Below, in pieces: positions 50,455 to 57,722 of a DNA stretch of 64,000 nucleotides. Both the position numbers and the translations under genes were made by a program. Source of the stretch: Chitinilyticum litopenaei DSM 21440. Its GTDB lineage: Bacteria; Pseudomonadota; Gammaproteobacteria; Burkholderiales; Chitinibacteraceae. The notes below the pieces were generated by a model. The model worked only from the letters and a program-made list of their open reading frames with translations. It was not told where the DNA came from and did no database searches. How positions within the stretch are numbered: the first letter of the stretch is position 1; each line of letters opens with the position of its first letter. Location: the NCBI RefSeq assembly GCF_000428145.1, contig NZ_ATZJ01000015.1, forward strand, positions 13,355 to 77,354. Direction: 5' to 3'.

Positions 50455-51113
50455 GCGTCGTCCAGCCGCCAGCCCAGCCCGCGCTGGTTGCGGATGGCCT
50501 CGCTGCCCAGTTTCTTGCGCAGGTGCGAGAGGTGGACGTCGAGCGAATTGCTTTCCAGCTCGTTCTGCCAGCCAAACAGTTTTTCTTCGAGCTGGCTGCG
50601 CGAGAGGTAGTGCGGGTAATTGAGCATCAGCAGATACAGCAGGCGGTATTCGGTTGCAGTCAGTTCCAGCGGCTGGCTGGCCAGCAATACCTGCTGACGG
50701 GCCGGAATCAGTTCAACTTCGCGCCAGCGCAGGCTGCGCCCGGCCAGCCCGTGCGCCCGGCGCAGCAGGGCTTGCAGGCGCGCGACCAGCTCGCCCAGCG
50801 CAAAGGGCTTGGGCAGGTAGTCGTCGGCGCCGCTGTTGAGTCCGGCGATGCGCTCGTCGATGCCGGCGCGGGCGGTCAGCAGCAGCACCGGCGTGGCATC
50901 GTGCGCGGCACGCAGGCGTTCCAGCACGGCGAGGCCGTCCAGCCTCGGGAGGTTGATGTCGAGAACGATGGCGTCGAACTGGTGCGGGGCCGACAGCAGG
51001 TGCCAGGCGGCCTGCCCGTCGTGCAGCCATTCGACGCGAAAGCCGGCATCGAGCAGGCCTTCGCGCAGCCCGTCACCGAGCAGCAGATCGTCTTCCACCA
51101 GCAGCAATTGCAT
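50451..51113 (-). CDS. OmpR family response regulator (QseB/PmrA type)
   Basis: A 220-residue regulator: receiver domain (1-115) with acidic pocket EDD, phospho-acceptor in VLDINLPRLDG (about D51), T in LLLTARAG and K in DDYLPKPF; then a winged-helix output domain (about 125-218; LELTATEYRLLYLLM, SLDVHLSHLRKKLG). This resembles QseB/PmrA. It is coupled to the kinase. A hexamer-N5-hexamer direct repeat of the PmrA/QseB kind is found in front of both the PepSY operon and eptA, see findings. Confidence 0.93.
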   Translation of the reverse strand: MQLLLVEDDLLLGDGLREGLLDAGFRVEWLHDGQAAWHLLSAPHQFDAIVLDINLPRLDGLAVLERLRAAHDATPVLLLTARAGIDERIAGLNSGADDYLPKPFALGELVARLQALLRRAHGLAGRSLRWREVELIPARQQVLLASQPLELTATEYRLLYLLMLNYPHYLSRSQLEEKLFGWQNELESNSLDVHLSHLRKKLGSEAIRNQRGLGWRLDDA

Positions 51114-51181
51114 CGTTAGGTTCTGTTGATGTTTGTTTGATTACGTTTTACGTGGTCCAGCCAGCTTGCCGGGGGCTGAGT

Positions 51182-51727
51182 CTAATCGGACTTCCCGGTC
51201 GGTTCGGCGCGCTTGTAGCCGTTGATCATCGCCAGCGGCAGGTTTTCGCGATGGCGAATGCTTTCAATGATGGCGGCCAGCACGTGCAGGCTGACCGCGG
51301 CGATCAGCGTGTTGGCCACGCCCTCGTGCAGTTCTTCCAGCCACTCTTCGCCCCAGAAGGCATCGCTTCCCATCATATAGCCGCTCAGGCCGAGCGTCAT
51401 GACCAGCATCAGCAAGACGAGCATCATCACTGCTCCGGCTGGGTTGTGGCCCAGCATGCGCGGCGCCTGGCCGCGCAGCAGCGCGCGCAGATAGGGCAAG
51501 AGCCGCGCCGGCGTCGGCCACCAGTCGGCAAAGCGCGCATGCCGTGGCCCGACCACCCCCCAGATGCAGCGCAATACCACGATGGCGCTGGCCACATAGC
51601 CGGCGCGGCGGTGCCAGTCGCTGCCGCCCTCATTGACCAGATTGGCCAGCACGCACAGCACCAGACTCCAGTGCAGGCTGCGCAGCAGCGGATCCCAGAC
51701 CTTGATGCGGTGTTTGGTAGCGGACAT
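51182..51727 (-). CDS. Cytochrome b561-type membrane protein
   Basis: A 181-residue inner-membrane protein with four hydrophobic segments. It matches the b-type cytochromes of the Ni,Fe-hydrogenase/cytochrome b561 group: VWDPLLRSLHWSLVLCVLANLV with a haem His, WHRRAGYVASAIVVLRCIWG, and LHEGVANTLIAAVSLHVLAAIIES with the remaining His ligands. It transfers electrons between quinol and a periplasmic acceptor. AAGGAGAAT precedes the ATG. Its first 98 bp overlap, in another frame, the 3' end of the PAP2 gene. It is often found with PepSY proteins. Confidence 0.9.
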   Translation of the reverse strand: MSATKHRIKVWDPLLRSLHWSLVLCVLANLVNEGGSDWHRRAGYVASAIVVLRCIWGVVGPRHARFADWWPTPARLLPYLRALLRGQAPRMLGHNPAGAVMMLVLLMLVMTLGLSGYMMGSDAFWGEEWLEELHEGVANTLIAAVSLHVLAAIIESIRHRENLPLAMINGYKRAEPTGKSD

Positions 51728-52448
51728 GGCGATTCTCCTTGGCGGATGCGGGAAAGAGCAGCCAGGCGCACAGCGCGGCGACGATGGCCCAAGCCAGCCA
51801 GACCGACCACAGCGTGTGCGACAGCAGATGGGCGCCGCGCATCTGTTGCAGCCAGCCCAATGCCAGTCCCGGGGCGAGCAGCAGCGGCGTCATCGCCAGC
51901 GCGCGCCGCGGGCGCTGCGGCAGCCAGATGGCGACCAGACCCAGCAGCCACAGGCCGCTGGTGGCATGGCCGGCCGGGAAGCACTGGCCGGGACTGACGC
52001 CTGCCGGCAGGCTGTCGAAAAGGCGCAGATACGGGGCAGCGCCGCCCCAGCGGGCGATGTCCCACGGACAATGCAGACTGCTGAACTGCTTGCACGCGGC
52101 GACCACGCCGGGAACCAGCACGATGGCGAGCATGATGACCAGCCAGCGCCGTGCGTCCGGCGTATGCCAGCCCTGCCGGAGCCCCTGGCGCAGACCGGCC
52201 AGCAGCAGGGCGGCGGCAAGCAGCTCAAGGGCCAGCTTCAGCCAGTGGTGACCGAATTCGCTGGTCAGCCAGGCATCGCGCCAGGGAAAGCGGTGTGCGG
52301 CAAAGTCGTAGTAATGGTCGGCCAGCCGGATGTCCCAGTCGCTGGCGTAATTGAGCAGGACCAGCAGCAGGGCCGCCAGCAGCAGTCCCAGGCCATGGGC
52401 CCGGGCAAACTGCCGGCGGTCTGGCCGGCCAATAGCCGGTTTATTCAC
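51630..52448 (-). CDS. PAP2 family phosphatase
   Basis: A 272-residue membrane phosphatase with about six hydrophobic segments. The PAP2 motifs are a partial KQFSSLHCPWD first motif, CFPAGHATSG (second, PSGH-like) and RGAHLLSHTLWS (third, with the SHTxxx His). It would dephosphorylate a lipid such as undecaprenyl or lipid A phosphate. It starts with GTG at 52448, overlapping the PepSY stop (GTGAATAA). The last 33 residues overlap the cytochrome b gene in another frame; the conserved protein seems to end near LLFPASAKE, so the tail may be an extension. Confidence 0.88.
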   Translation of the reverse strand: MNKPAIGRPDRRQFARAHGLGLLLAALLLVLLNYASDWDIRLADHYYDFAAHRFPWRDAWLTSEFGHHWLKLALELLAAALLLAGLRQGLRQGWHTPDARRWLVIMLAIVLVPGVVAACKQFSSLHCPWDIARWGGAAPYLRLFDSLPAGVSPGQCFPAGHATSGLWLLGLVAIWLPQRPRRALAMTPLLLAPGLALGWLQQMRGAHLLSHTLWSVWLAWAIVAALCAWLLFPASAKENRHVRYQTPHQGLGSAAAQPALESGAVRAGQSGQ

Positions 52449-52707
52449 CGATTTCGGCTTTCACGACGCTCAGGTCCTTGGTGTCGAAATACACCTCGGC
52501 CTTCTTGCCGTCCTTGTTCCAGCCATAAATTTCATAGCAATCGCCGTCGACCTTGAATTTCTTGATCTTGTAGCCCATGGCGGTGATTTTCGCCTTGGCC
52601 TGATCCTGCGGTAGCCATTCCTTTTGCGGGTGTTTGGCGCATTGCGCGCCGGCAAAGGCAGAACCGGCGATCAGTGTGGCGGCGAGGGTAAGTACGAGGT
52701 GTTTCAT
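52441..52707 (-). CDS. PepSY domain-containing periplasmic protein
   Basis: An 88-residue protein: a signal peptide (MKHLVLTLAATLIAGSAFA) followed by one PepSY domain (about 30-85; AKAKITAMGYKIKKFKVDGDCYEIYGWNKDGKKAEVYFD). Short PepSY proteins of this type are induced by QseB/PmrA-like systems and usually precede cytochrome b genes. The function is unknown; PepSY domains bind peptides or protect periplasmic proteins. A direct-repeat regulator box lies 55 bp upstream of its ATG. It heads a run of six genes to the CDF transporter. Confidence 0.9.
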   Translation of the reverse strand: MKHLVLTLAATLIAGSAFAGAQCAKHPQKEWLPQDQAKAKITAMGYKIKKFKVDGDCYEIYGWNKDGKKAEVYFDTKDLSVVKAEIGE

Positions 52708-52761
52708 CGGTGTTGCTCCATTGGCAGTGGTTGGATGGCCTGCGTATTGCAAACCCGCTGA

Positions 52762-52778
52762 ATGAAGCGGAAATGAAG
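52762..52778 (-). promoter_or_regulatory. PmrA/QseB-type direct repeat upstream of the PepSY operon
   Basis: On the minus strand CTTCAT-TTCCG-CTTCAT: two identical hexamers with a 5-bp spacer, 55 bp upstream of the PepSY ATG. This is the spacing of a PmrA/QseB-type response-regulator site (CTTAAT-N5-CTTAAT). The adjacent two-component system is the natural regulator. The 450-bp gap 52708-53157 also holds the REP-like element and the eptA box. Confidence 0.6.
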
Positions 52779-52836
52779 AGCGCGTACACCGGGAAAAATA
52801 CCGTCTGGCCATGTCGCTGCCCGCGCGAGGCTCTTA

Positions 52837-52955
52837 TTATTGATCCGGCCCTCTGATGTTTTCACGCGTAGGAGCGAGCTTGCTCGCGATCAGCAGCGCT
52901 TCGCGAGCAAGCTCGCTCCTACGGAAATTCAAACTTCTGAGGGCCGGATCAATAA
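52837..52955. repeat. REP-like palindromic element (Pseudomonas-like) with outer arms
   Basis: Outer arms TTATTGATCCGGCCCTCTGA and its inverse at 52936-52955 enclose a strong inner palindrome, GTAGGAGCGAGCTTGCTCGC at 52868-52922 facing its complement. The inner hairpin matches REP sequences known from Pseudomonas. A second copy of the inner palindrome is at 55182-55236 with different flanks. It lies between the two divergent two-component targets, PepSY and eptA. Confidence 0.75.
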
Positions 52956-53093
52956 ACAGCCGGTGGCTCTTTTTTCTCGGGGAAGCGGGGGAAATGGAGG
53001 GAAGGCAAAAACAAGTGGCTGATTTTTTGCAGCTGGTGCGTGGCGCCGGACTTTGCCCGCTGCTTGCTGTTGGCCAGACCCGATCAACACGCG

Positions 53094-53110
53094 GTTAACG
53101 CTCGCTTAAG
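53094..53110 (+). promoter_or_regulatory. PmrA/QseB-type box upstream of eptA
   Basis: GTTAAC-GCTCG-CTTAAG: hexamers with a 5-bp spacer, 47 bp upstream of the eptA ATG. It matches the (C/T)TTAA(G/T)-N5-(C/T)TTAA(G/T) pattern of PmrA/QseB sites and has the same spacing as the repeat upstream of the PepSY operon. Confidence 0.65.
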
Positions 53111-53157
53111 CCTGCGGCGGCAGGCTGCAGGCTGGTTTCATTCTGCGGTCTGTCGAT

Positions 53158-54786
53158 ATGCATGCTGTTTTCAAGCGCTGGCGCCTGCCGGCCTGGGCGC
53201 TGGCCCTCCTCCTGTCTGCCTGGACCCTGGCGCTGGGCAATCTGACCTTCTGGCACAGCGCGGCCCGCATTCTGGATGCTGGCCGCCAGCCGGCCTTGCT
53301 GCTTGCGCTGGCCGGTTTGCTGCTTGTCGTGTTCCTGCTGGGCTGCAATCTGCTGCTCTGGCCGCGCATCGGCAAATACCTTGCCGGGTTATGGTTGCTG
53401 GCCCTTGCCCTGTGTGCGTATTTCGTCGATACCTACCATGTTTATTTGAATGCCGACATGGCCCACAATGCCCTGCAAACGGATTACCGCGAGGCGGGCG
53501 AGCTCTTCAGCCTGCGCCTGCTGGGCTATCTGCTGCTGCTGTGGGGCTTGCCCGTGCTGCTCTTGCTGCGCACCGAGCTGCGCTTTCCGCCGACCCTGCC
53601 CGGGCTGCTGCGCCAGAAAACGCTGCTGAGCGTGCTGGCGCTGGCCGTCGCCGTCCTGCTGGTGCTGCCTTTCTATTCCGGTTTTGCCTCGCTGGTGCGC
53701 AACAACAAGATGCTGCGCTACCAGATCAATCCGCTCAACGCCGTCTATGCCACGTTCCGGCTGGCCGCTGGCGAGCGTCACGTGGCGCCGCAGGATGCGC
53801 AGCCTTATGGCCGCGACGCGCGCTTGGCCGGCTGGATGGCGCGTCCGGCGCGCAAGCCCATGCTGATGGTGATGGTGCTGGGTGAAACGGCGCGCGCCGA
53901 GAGCTTTGCACTCAACGGTTATGCCCGGCCGACCAATCCGGAGCTGGCGCAATTGCCGGTGGTGAGCCTGACGCAGGTGTCTGCCTGCGGCACCGAAACC
54001 GCGGTGTCGGTGCCCTGCCTCTTTTCCGGCTATACCCGCGAGGAGTTCAGCCTGGCGCGTGCGCAGGCGCGGGAGAATCTGCTCGACATCGCCCGCCATG
54101 CCGGTTATCGCGTGCTGTGGCTGGACAATAATTCCGGCAGCAAGGGCGTGGCGGCGCGCGTCGGTGAAATGCGCCTGCCCGACGGCGGCGCAGCACCGGA
54201 TTGCCGGGCCGACGAATGCTATGACGGCGCGCTGCTGGGCCGCCTGCAGCAGGCCCTGCAGGGGCCGGCGCAGGATACGCTGGTGGTCTTGCACCAGAAG
54301 GGCAATCATGGCCCGGCCTATTATCTGCGCTATCCGCCAGCCTTCGAGGCCTTCAGCCCGGTTTGCCGCAGCAATCAGTTGCAGGATTGCCCGCGCGGGC
54401 AGATCGTCAATGCCTACGACAATGCCATCCGCTACACCGATCATGTGCTGGCCGGCGCCGTGCGCCTGTCTGCCGCACATGCCGAGTATCAGAGCGCGCT
54501 GCTGTATGTGTCCGACCATGGCGAATCGACGGGGGAGCACGGCCTCTATCTGCACGCCACGCCCTATCTGATTGCTCCGCAGCAGCAGACGCGGGTGCCC
54601 TGGATCATGTGGTTTTCGCCTGATTATCTGGCCGCCAGCGGCCTGTCGCGTGAGTGCGTGGCGGCACACCGCACGGCGCCCTACAGTCACGACAATGTGT
54701 TTCCGACGCTGCTGGGGGCGCTGGGCATTGCCACCAGCGCGCGCCGGGCCGAGCTTGACCTGCTCGCGCCATGCCGCAGCACCTGA
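53158..54786 (+). CDS. eptA: Lipid A phosphoethanolamine transferase EptA
   Basis: A 542-residue inner-membrane enzyme: five transmembrane segments (first at about 11-30) and a periplasmic alkaline-phosphatase-like sulfatase domain from about residue 215. Marks are VLGETARAESFALNGY, the nucleophile threonine region ACGTETAVSVPCLFSG (about 280-295), HQKGNHGPAYYLRYPP, and YVSDHGESTGEHGLYLHATPY. It adds phosphoethanolamine to lipid A, which raises resistance to cationic peptides such as polymyxin. The six conserved disulfide cysteines are largely present. The ATG at 53158 has a poor ribosome site. It is under a PmrA-type box next to the two-component genes. Confidence 0.94.
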   Translation: MHAVFKRWRLPAWALALLLSAWTLALGNLTFWHSAARILDAGRQPALLLALAGLLLVVFLLGCNLLLWPRIGKYLAGLWLLALALCAYFVDTYHVYLNADMAHNALQTDYREAGELFSLRLLGYLLLLWGLPVLLLLRTELRFPPTLPGLLRQKTLLSVLALAVAVLLVLPFYSGFASLVRNNKMLRYQINPLNAVYATFRLAAGERHVAPQDAQPYGRDARLAGWMARPARKPMLMVMVLGETARAESFALNGYARPTNPELAQLPVVSLTQVSACGTETAVSVPCLFSGYTREEFSLARAQARENLLDIARHAGYRVLWLDNNSGSKGVAARVGEMRLPDGGAAPDCRADECYDGALLGRLQQALQGPAQDTLVVLHQKGNHGPAYYLRYPPAFEAFSPVCRSNQLQDCPRGQIVNAYDNAIRYTDHVLAGAVRLSAAHAEYQSALLYVSDHGESTGEHGLYLHATPYLIAPQQQTRVPWIMWFSPDYLAASGLSRECVAAHRTAPYSHDNVFPTLLGALGIATSARRAELDLLAPCRST

Positions 54787-54871
54787 GCGGCAGCCCTTGC
54801 CGCTGCAATTTGCCGCCGCCAGCGGCGCGATTCCCCGTAAAATGGCGTTTTCGTTCCGCTGGCCGCCCGTC

Positions 54872-55114
54872 ATGACTCGTCCCGCCGCCGATCTCGCTGC
54901 CGATCTTTCCGGCCTGAACTGTCCCTTGCCCATCCTGCGCACCAAGAAGGCGCTGGCCAGCCTTGCCGGCGGCCAGCTGCTGCAGGTGACGTGCACCGAC
55001 CCGGCCACGCCGACCGACTTCGCCGCATTTTGCAAGCAGACCGGCAACGCGCTGGTCGAGCACTGGGTCGAGGACGGCAAGTTCCTGTTCCTGATCCAGA
55101 AGCGCGCGGATTGA
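54872..55114 (+). CDS. tusA: Sulfurtransferase TusA-like protein
   Basis: An 80-residue SirA/TusA-fold protein with the catalytic cysteine in DLSGLNCPLPILRTKKAL (C at about residue 17, followed by the P-x-P motif). It carries sulfur as a persulfide for tRNA thiolation or other sulfur relay. The start is either 54872 or an ATG ten codons earlier at 54842; the shorter gives the usual family length. It follows eptA by 85 bp but is not likely to be functionally linked. An element with CCACAGAG arms lies after it. Confidence 0.88.
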   Translation: MTRPAADLAADLSGLNCPLPILRTKKALASLAGGQLLQVTCTDPATPTDFAAFCKQTGNALVEHWVEDGKFLFLIQKRAD

Positions 55115-55121
55115 TTTTCTT

Positions 55122-55348
55122 GAACCACAGAGACACAGAGTCCGGTTTGATTTCATTGCGCTGTCTTTTGACTTCGCGGTCGTAGGAGCGAGCTTGCTCG
55201 CGATCAACAGTGTTTCGCGAGCAAGTTCGCTCCGACAGGCCTGAAACACCCGCTGGCTGTATCAAGTAATGTGCGGGGGAGCAGGCGCCTAGACACTTGC
55301 CGGCAAGGCTTTGCGATGTGGCTGGTTTTCTCTGTGCCTCTGTGGTTC
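55122..55348. repeat. CCACAGAG-arm element with inserted REP palindrome (element D)
   Basis: Arms AACCACAGAGACACAGAG (55124-55141) and CTCTGTGCCTCTGTGGTT (55330-55347) are those of MITE-like element A, but the CCTGATTAG termini are missing. Inside, at 55182-55236, is a second copy of the GTAGGAGCGAGCTTGCTCGC palindrome. The element fills the space between tusA and pyrC and ends 37 bp before the pyrC ATG, so it may hold or alter the pyrC promoter. Confidence 0.68.
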
Positions 55349-55384
55349 GCTTTTCAAAGTTTTCCGATATTCCGGAGCATCACC

Positions 55385-56416
55385 ATGCAAACCCTGACGC
55401 TTACCCGCCCCGACGACTGGCACCTGCACGTGCGCGACGGCGAATTCCTGCAGTCCGTCGTGCCGCACACCGCGCGCGAATTCGGTCGTGCCATCATCAT
55501 GCCCAACCTGCGTCCGCCGGTGACGACCGTCGAGCAGGCGGCCGCCTACCGCGAGCGCATTCTGGCTGCCGTACCAGCAGGTATGTCCTTCGAACCCTTG
55601 ATGACACTGTATCTGACCGACAATACCTCGCCGGATGAAATCGTCCGCGCCAAGGAATCCGGTTTCATCCACGGCGTGAAGCTCTACCCGGCGGGCGCCA
55701 CCACCAACTCCGACAGCGGTGTCACCGACCTCGACCGCCGCATGGCCGTGCTGGAGAAAATGGCCGAAGTCGGGCTGAATTTCCTCGTTCACGGCGAAGT
55801 CACCGATGCCGAGATCGACATTTTCGACCGCGAAGCGGTGTTCATCGACCGGGTAATGCAGCCGCTGCTGGCGCGCCTGCCCGAACTGAAAGTGGTGTTC
55901 GAGCACATCACCACCAGGGACGCCGCCGACTTTGTCGCCAGCGCGCCCGCCAATGTTGCCGCGACCATTACCGCGCATCACCTGCTGTACAACCGCAACG
56001 CCATGCTGGCCGGCGGCATCCGCCCGCACTACTACTGCCTGCCGATCCTCAAGCGCGAGGTGCATCGCCAGGCGCTGGTGCGCGCGGCGACCAGCGGTTC
56101 GGCCAAGTTCTTCCTCGGCACCGACAGCGCACCGCACGCGAAGAATGCCAAGGAAGCCTCCTGTGGCTGCGCCGGCGCCTACACCGCGCACGCGGCGCTG
56201 CCGCTGTACGCCGAGGCCTTTGAAGCGGCCGGCGCGCTGGACAAGCTGGAAGCATTCGCCAGCCTGAACGGCCCGGCCTTCTACGGCCTCAAGCCGAATG
56301 CTGACAAGGTGACGCTGGTGAAGGAAAGCTGGACGGTGCCGGAAGAGTACGCCTTCGGCGACAGCGTGGTGGTGCCGCTGCGTGCCGGCAGTGAAATCAG
56401 TTGGCGATTGCTGTGA
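55385..56416 (+). CDS. pyrC: Dihydroorotase
   Basis: A 343-residue type II dihydroorotase, the third step of pyrimidine synthesis (carbamoyl aspartate to dihydroorotate; cytosol, homodimer). Zinc ligands are in WHLHVRD (H12, H14), the carboxylated lysine in GVKLYPAGATTNSDSGV (about K99), further histidines in LVHGEVTD and FEHITT, and the catalytic Asp in LGTDSAPH. Length is normal. The TGA overlaps the next ATG (TGATG). Just upstream is repeat element D. Confidence 0.98.
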   Translation: MQTLTLTRPDDWHLHVRDGEFLQSVVPHTAREFGRAIIMPNLRPPVTTVEQAAAYRERILAAVPAGMSFEPLMTLYLTDNTSPDEIVRAKESGFIHGVKLYPAGATTNSDSGVTDLDRRMAVLEKMAEVGLNFLVHGEVTDAEIDIFDREAVFIDRVMQPLLARLPELKVVFEHITTRDAADFVASAPANVAATITAHHLLYNRNAMLAGGIRPHYYCLPILKREVHRQALVRAATSGSAKFFLGTDSAPHAKNAKEASCGCAGAYTAHAALPLYAEAFEAAGALDKLEAFASLNGPAFYGLKPNADKVTLVKESWTVPEEYAFGDSVVVPLRAGSEISWRLL

Positions 56417-56886
56417 TGCCGGAAGCGGCGGTTGTCCATCGCACGACGCAAAGTCCGGCCTGGTGGCTGTTCGGCGCCGGCCTGGCCGCCGCCGCCTGGT
56501 GGGGGCAGCCGCTGCTCACCGGCGGGATGACGCACAACTTTTACGGCGTGTTCTGGTACACGATGATCGCGGCCGGGGCTTTTTTCTGGGCGCTGCCGAC
56601 CGAACACCGCTGCGAGTCCGGGCGGCTGAGCCGCAGCCATTGCCTGCTGGGCCTCTTGCCGGTCTGGCAGCAGGTACGCCCGGCCAGCGATTTCCGCGAG
56701 GTGGCGCTGGAGCAGGAGCCCAATGTGTTCGGTCGCGATAGCGTCTGGGTGATGTTGCGCGGCGCCGAGGGCGAGCCGCGCTTTGCCTTTGCCCAGTTCC
56801 GCGCCACCGAGCGCGGCATCGCCGCTGCCCAGCTGCTGGCGCAGCGGCTGGTCACGGCAAGCGGCCTGCCGCTGGCGCAGGACTGA
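56416..56886 (+). CDS. Small membrane protein, translationally coupled to pyrC
   Basis: A 156-residue protein with two N-terminal hydrophobic segments (about 14-34 and 41-62: WWLFGAGLAAAAWWG, FYGVFWYTMIAAGAFFWAL) and a soluble C-terminal part (HCLLGLLPVWQQVRPASDFREVALEQEP, then WVMLRGAEGEPRFAFAQF). I do not recognise the family; the C-terminal part resembles a PH-like or photosystem-type membrane-associated fold but this is weak. The ATG overlaps the pyrC stop, so it is expressed with pyrC. Conserved pairing with pyrC in relatives would need checking. Confidence 0.7.
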   Translation: MPEAAVVHRTTQSPAWWLFGAGLAAAAWWGQPLLTGGMTHNFYGVFWYTMIAAGAFFWALPTEHRCESGRLSRSHCLLGLLPVWQQVRPASDFREVALEQEPNVFGRDSVWVMLRGAEGEPRFAFAQFRATERGIAAAQLLAQRLVTASGLPLAQD

Positions 56887-56906
56887 AAGCCACTGGTTTT
56901 TCTGCC

Positions 56907-57101
56907 TCAATGCGCTGGCATGGCTTGCGTCGCAGCCAGCAGCCGTTTCGCGTCTTCGCGTTCCAGCCGGCATTCGCAGACAAACTCGTAGGACGTGCGC
57001 GCCGGGATGTGGAAGTGGTGGCTGACGGCGCTGACCTGCTCGATCAGGCTGCTCGTGGCTGGCAGTGTCGTCAGGAAATGGTCGATTTCGCGGTGGGACA
57101 T
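56907..57101 (-). CDS. Small protein of unknown function
   Basis: A 64-residue soluble protein, MSHREIDHFLTTLPA... with CECRLEREDAKRLLAA near the C-terminus. It has a strong ribosome site (GGAGGAAG) before the ATG, which supports it as a real gene despite its size. Two cysteines (CEC) are close together. I recognise no family. It is convergent with the pyrC-linked membrane protein, and its upstream region leads toward rnpB on the other strand. Confidence 0.6.
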   Translation of the reverse strand: MSHREIDHFLTTLPATSSLIEQVSAVSHHFHIPARTSYEFVCECRLEREDAKRLLAATQAMPAH

Positions 57102-57244
57102 GGCGGCTTCCTCCTGGTTTTCTCTTGCCATGCCGGCAGTGTGCGCCGCCGGGAGGCTGCGGCGCGCGCAAGGATTACCGCCCTGGGCGGGTAAAAATAC
57201 GCAGGCGGTTTGCCCTGGCCGTGCTTTGTGCGGATAATCGCCCC

Positions 57245-57616
57245 GGCAAAGCAGGCCAGACTGTCGCTGCCCCGGCAACGGGGGGGAGGAAAGTCCGGGC
57301 TCCACAGGGCAGGATGCCGGCTAACGGCCGGGCGTCGCGAGGCGACGGAAAGTGGAACAGAGAGCTGAACCGCCGATGGCCCCGCAAGGGGATCAGGCAA
57401 GGGTGAAAAGGTGCGGTAAGAGCGCACCGCAGCACTGGCAACAGGCGCTGGCAGGCTAAACCCCATCCGGAGCAAGACCAAGCAGCAGACGTTGAGGCGG
57501 CCCGCCGAGTCTGCGGGTAGGTTGCTGGAGCCGTCCAGTAATGGCCGGCCTAGAGGAATGACAGTCACCCTGCCGCAAGGCAGGGTACAGAACCCGGCTT
57601 ACCGGCCTGCTTTGCC
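57245..57616 (+). ncRNA. rnpB: RNase P RNA (class A)
   Basis: The catalytic RNA of RNase P, about 370 nt. The P1 helix is formed by GGCAAAGCAGGCC at the start and GGCCTGCTTTGCC at the end. Conserved blocks are GAGGAAAGTCCGGGCTCCACAGGGCAGGATGCCGG (57291-57322), GTGGAACAGAGAG, GGCAAGGGTGAAAAGGTGCGGTAAGAGCGCACC, AAACCCCATCCGGAGCAAGACCAA and the 3' ACAGAACCCGGCTTA. These define a class A type RNA that processes pre-tRNA 5' ends. No protein gene overlaps it. Confidence 0.95.
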
Positions 57617-57652
57617 CTGATCCCCACGTAGCGCGTCACAGCATACCCTGGT

Positions 57653-57701
57653 GTGTGTTGCCATGCAGCCCATTAGGATGTTGGCCTCTGGCGCGATACC
57701 C
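57653..57701 (+). repeat. 49-bp GGGTAT element, copy 7
   Basis: The right arm GGCCTCTGGCGCGATACCC and the internal GCAGCCCATTAGGATGTT match the consensus closely; the left end (GTGTGTTGCC) is degenerate. It lies between rnpB and the stop of the GGDEF-EAL gene. Confidence 0.6.
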
Positions 57702-57722
57702 CTCCAGTCAAGACCCCTTCAA

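Noticed and set aside
55579..55627. A 49-bp AGGTAT...AATACC match in pyrC
   Set aside because: The internal TTGG block is absent and the encoded PLMTLYLTDNT is standard for dihydroorotase.
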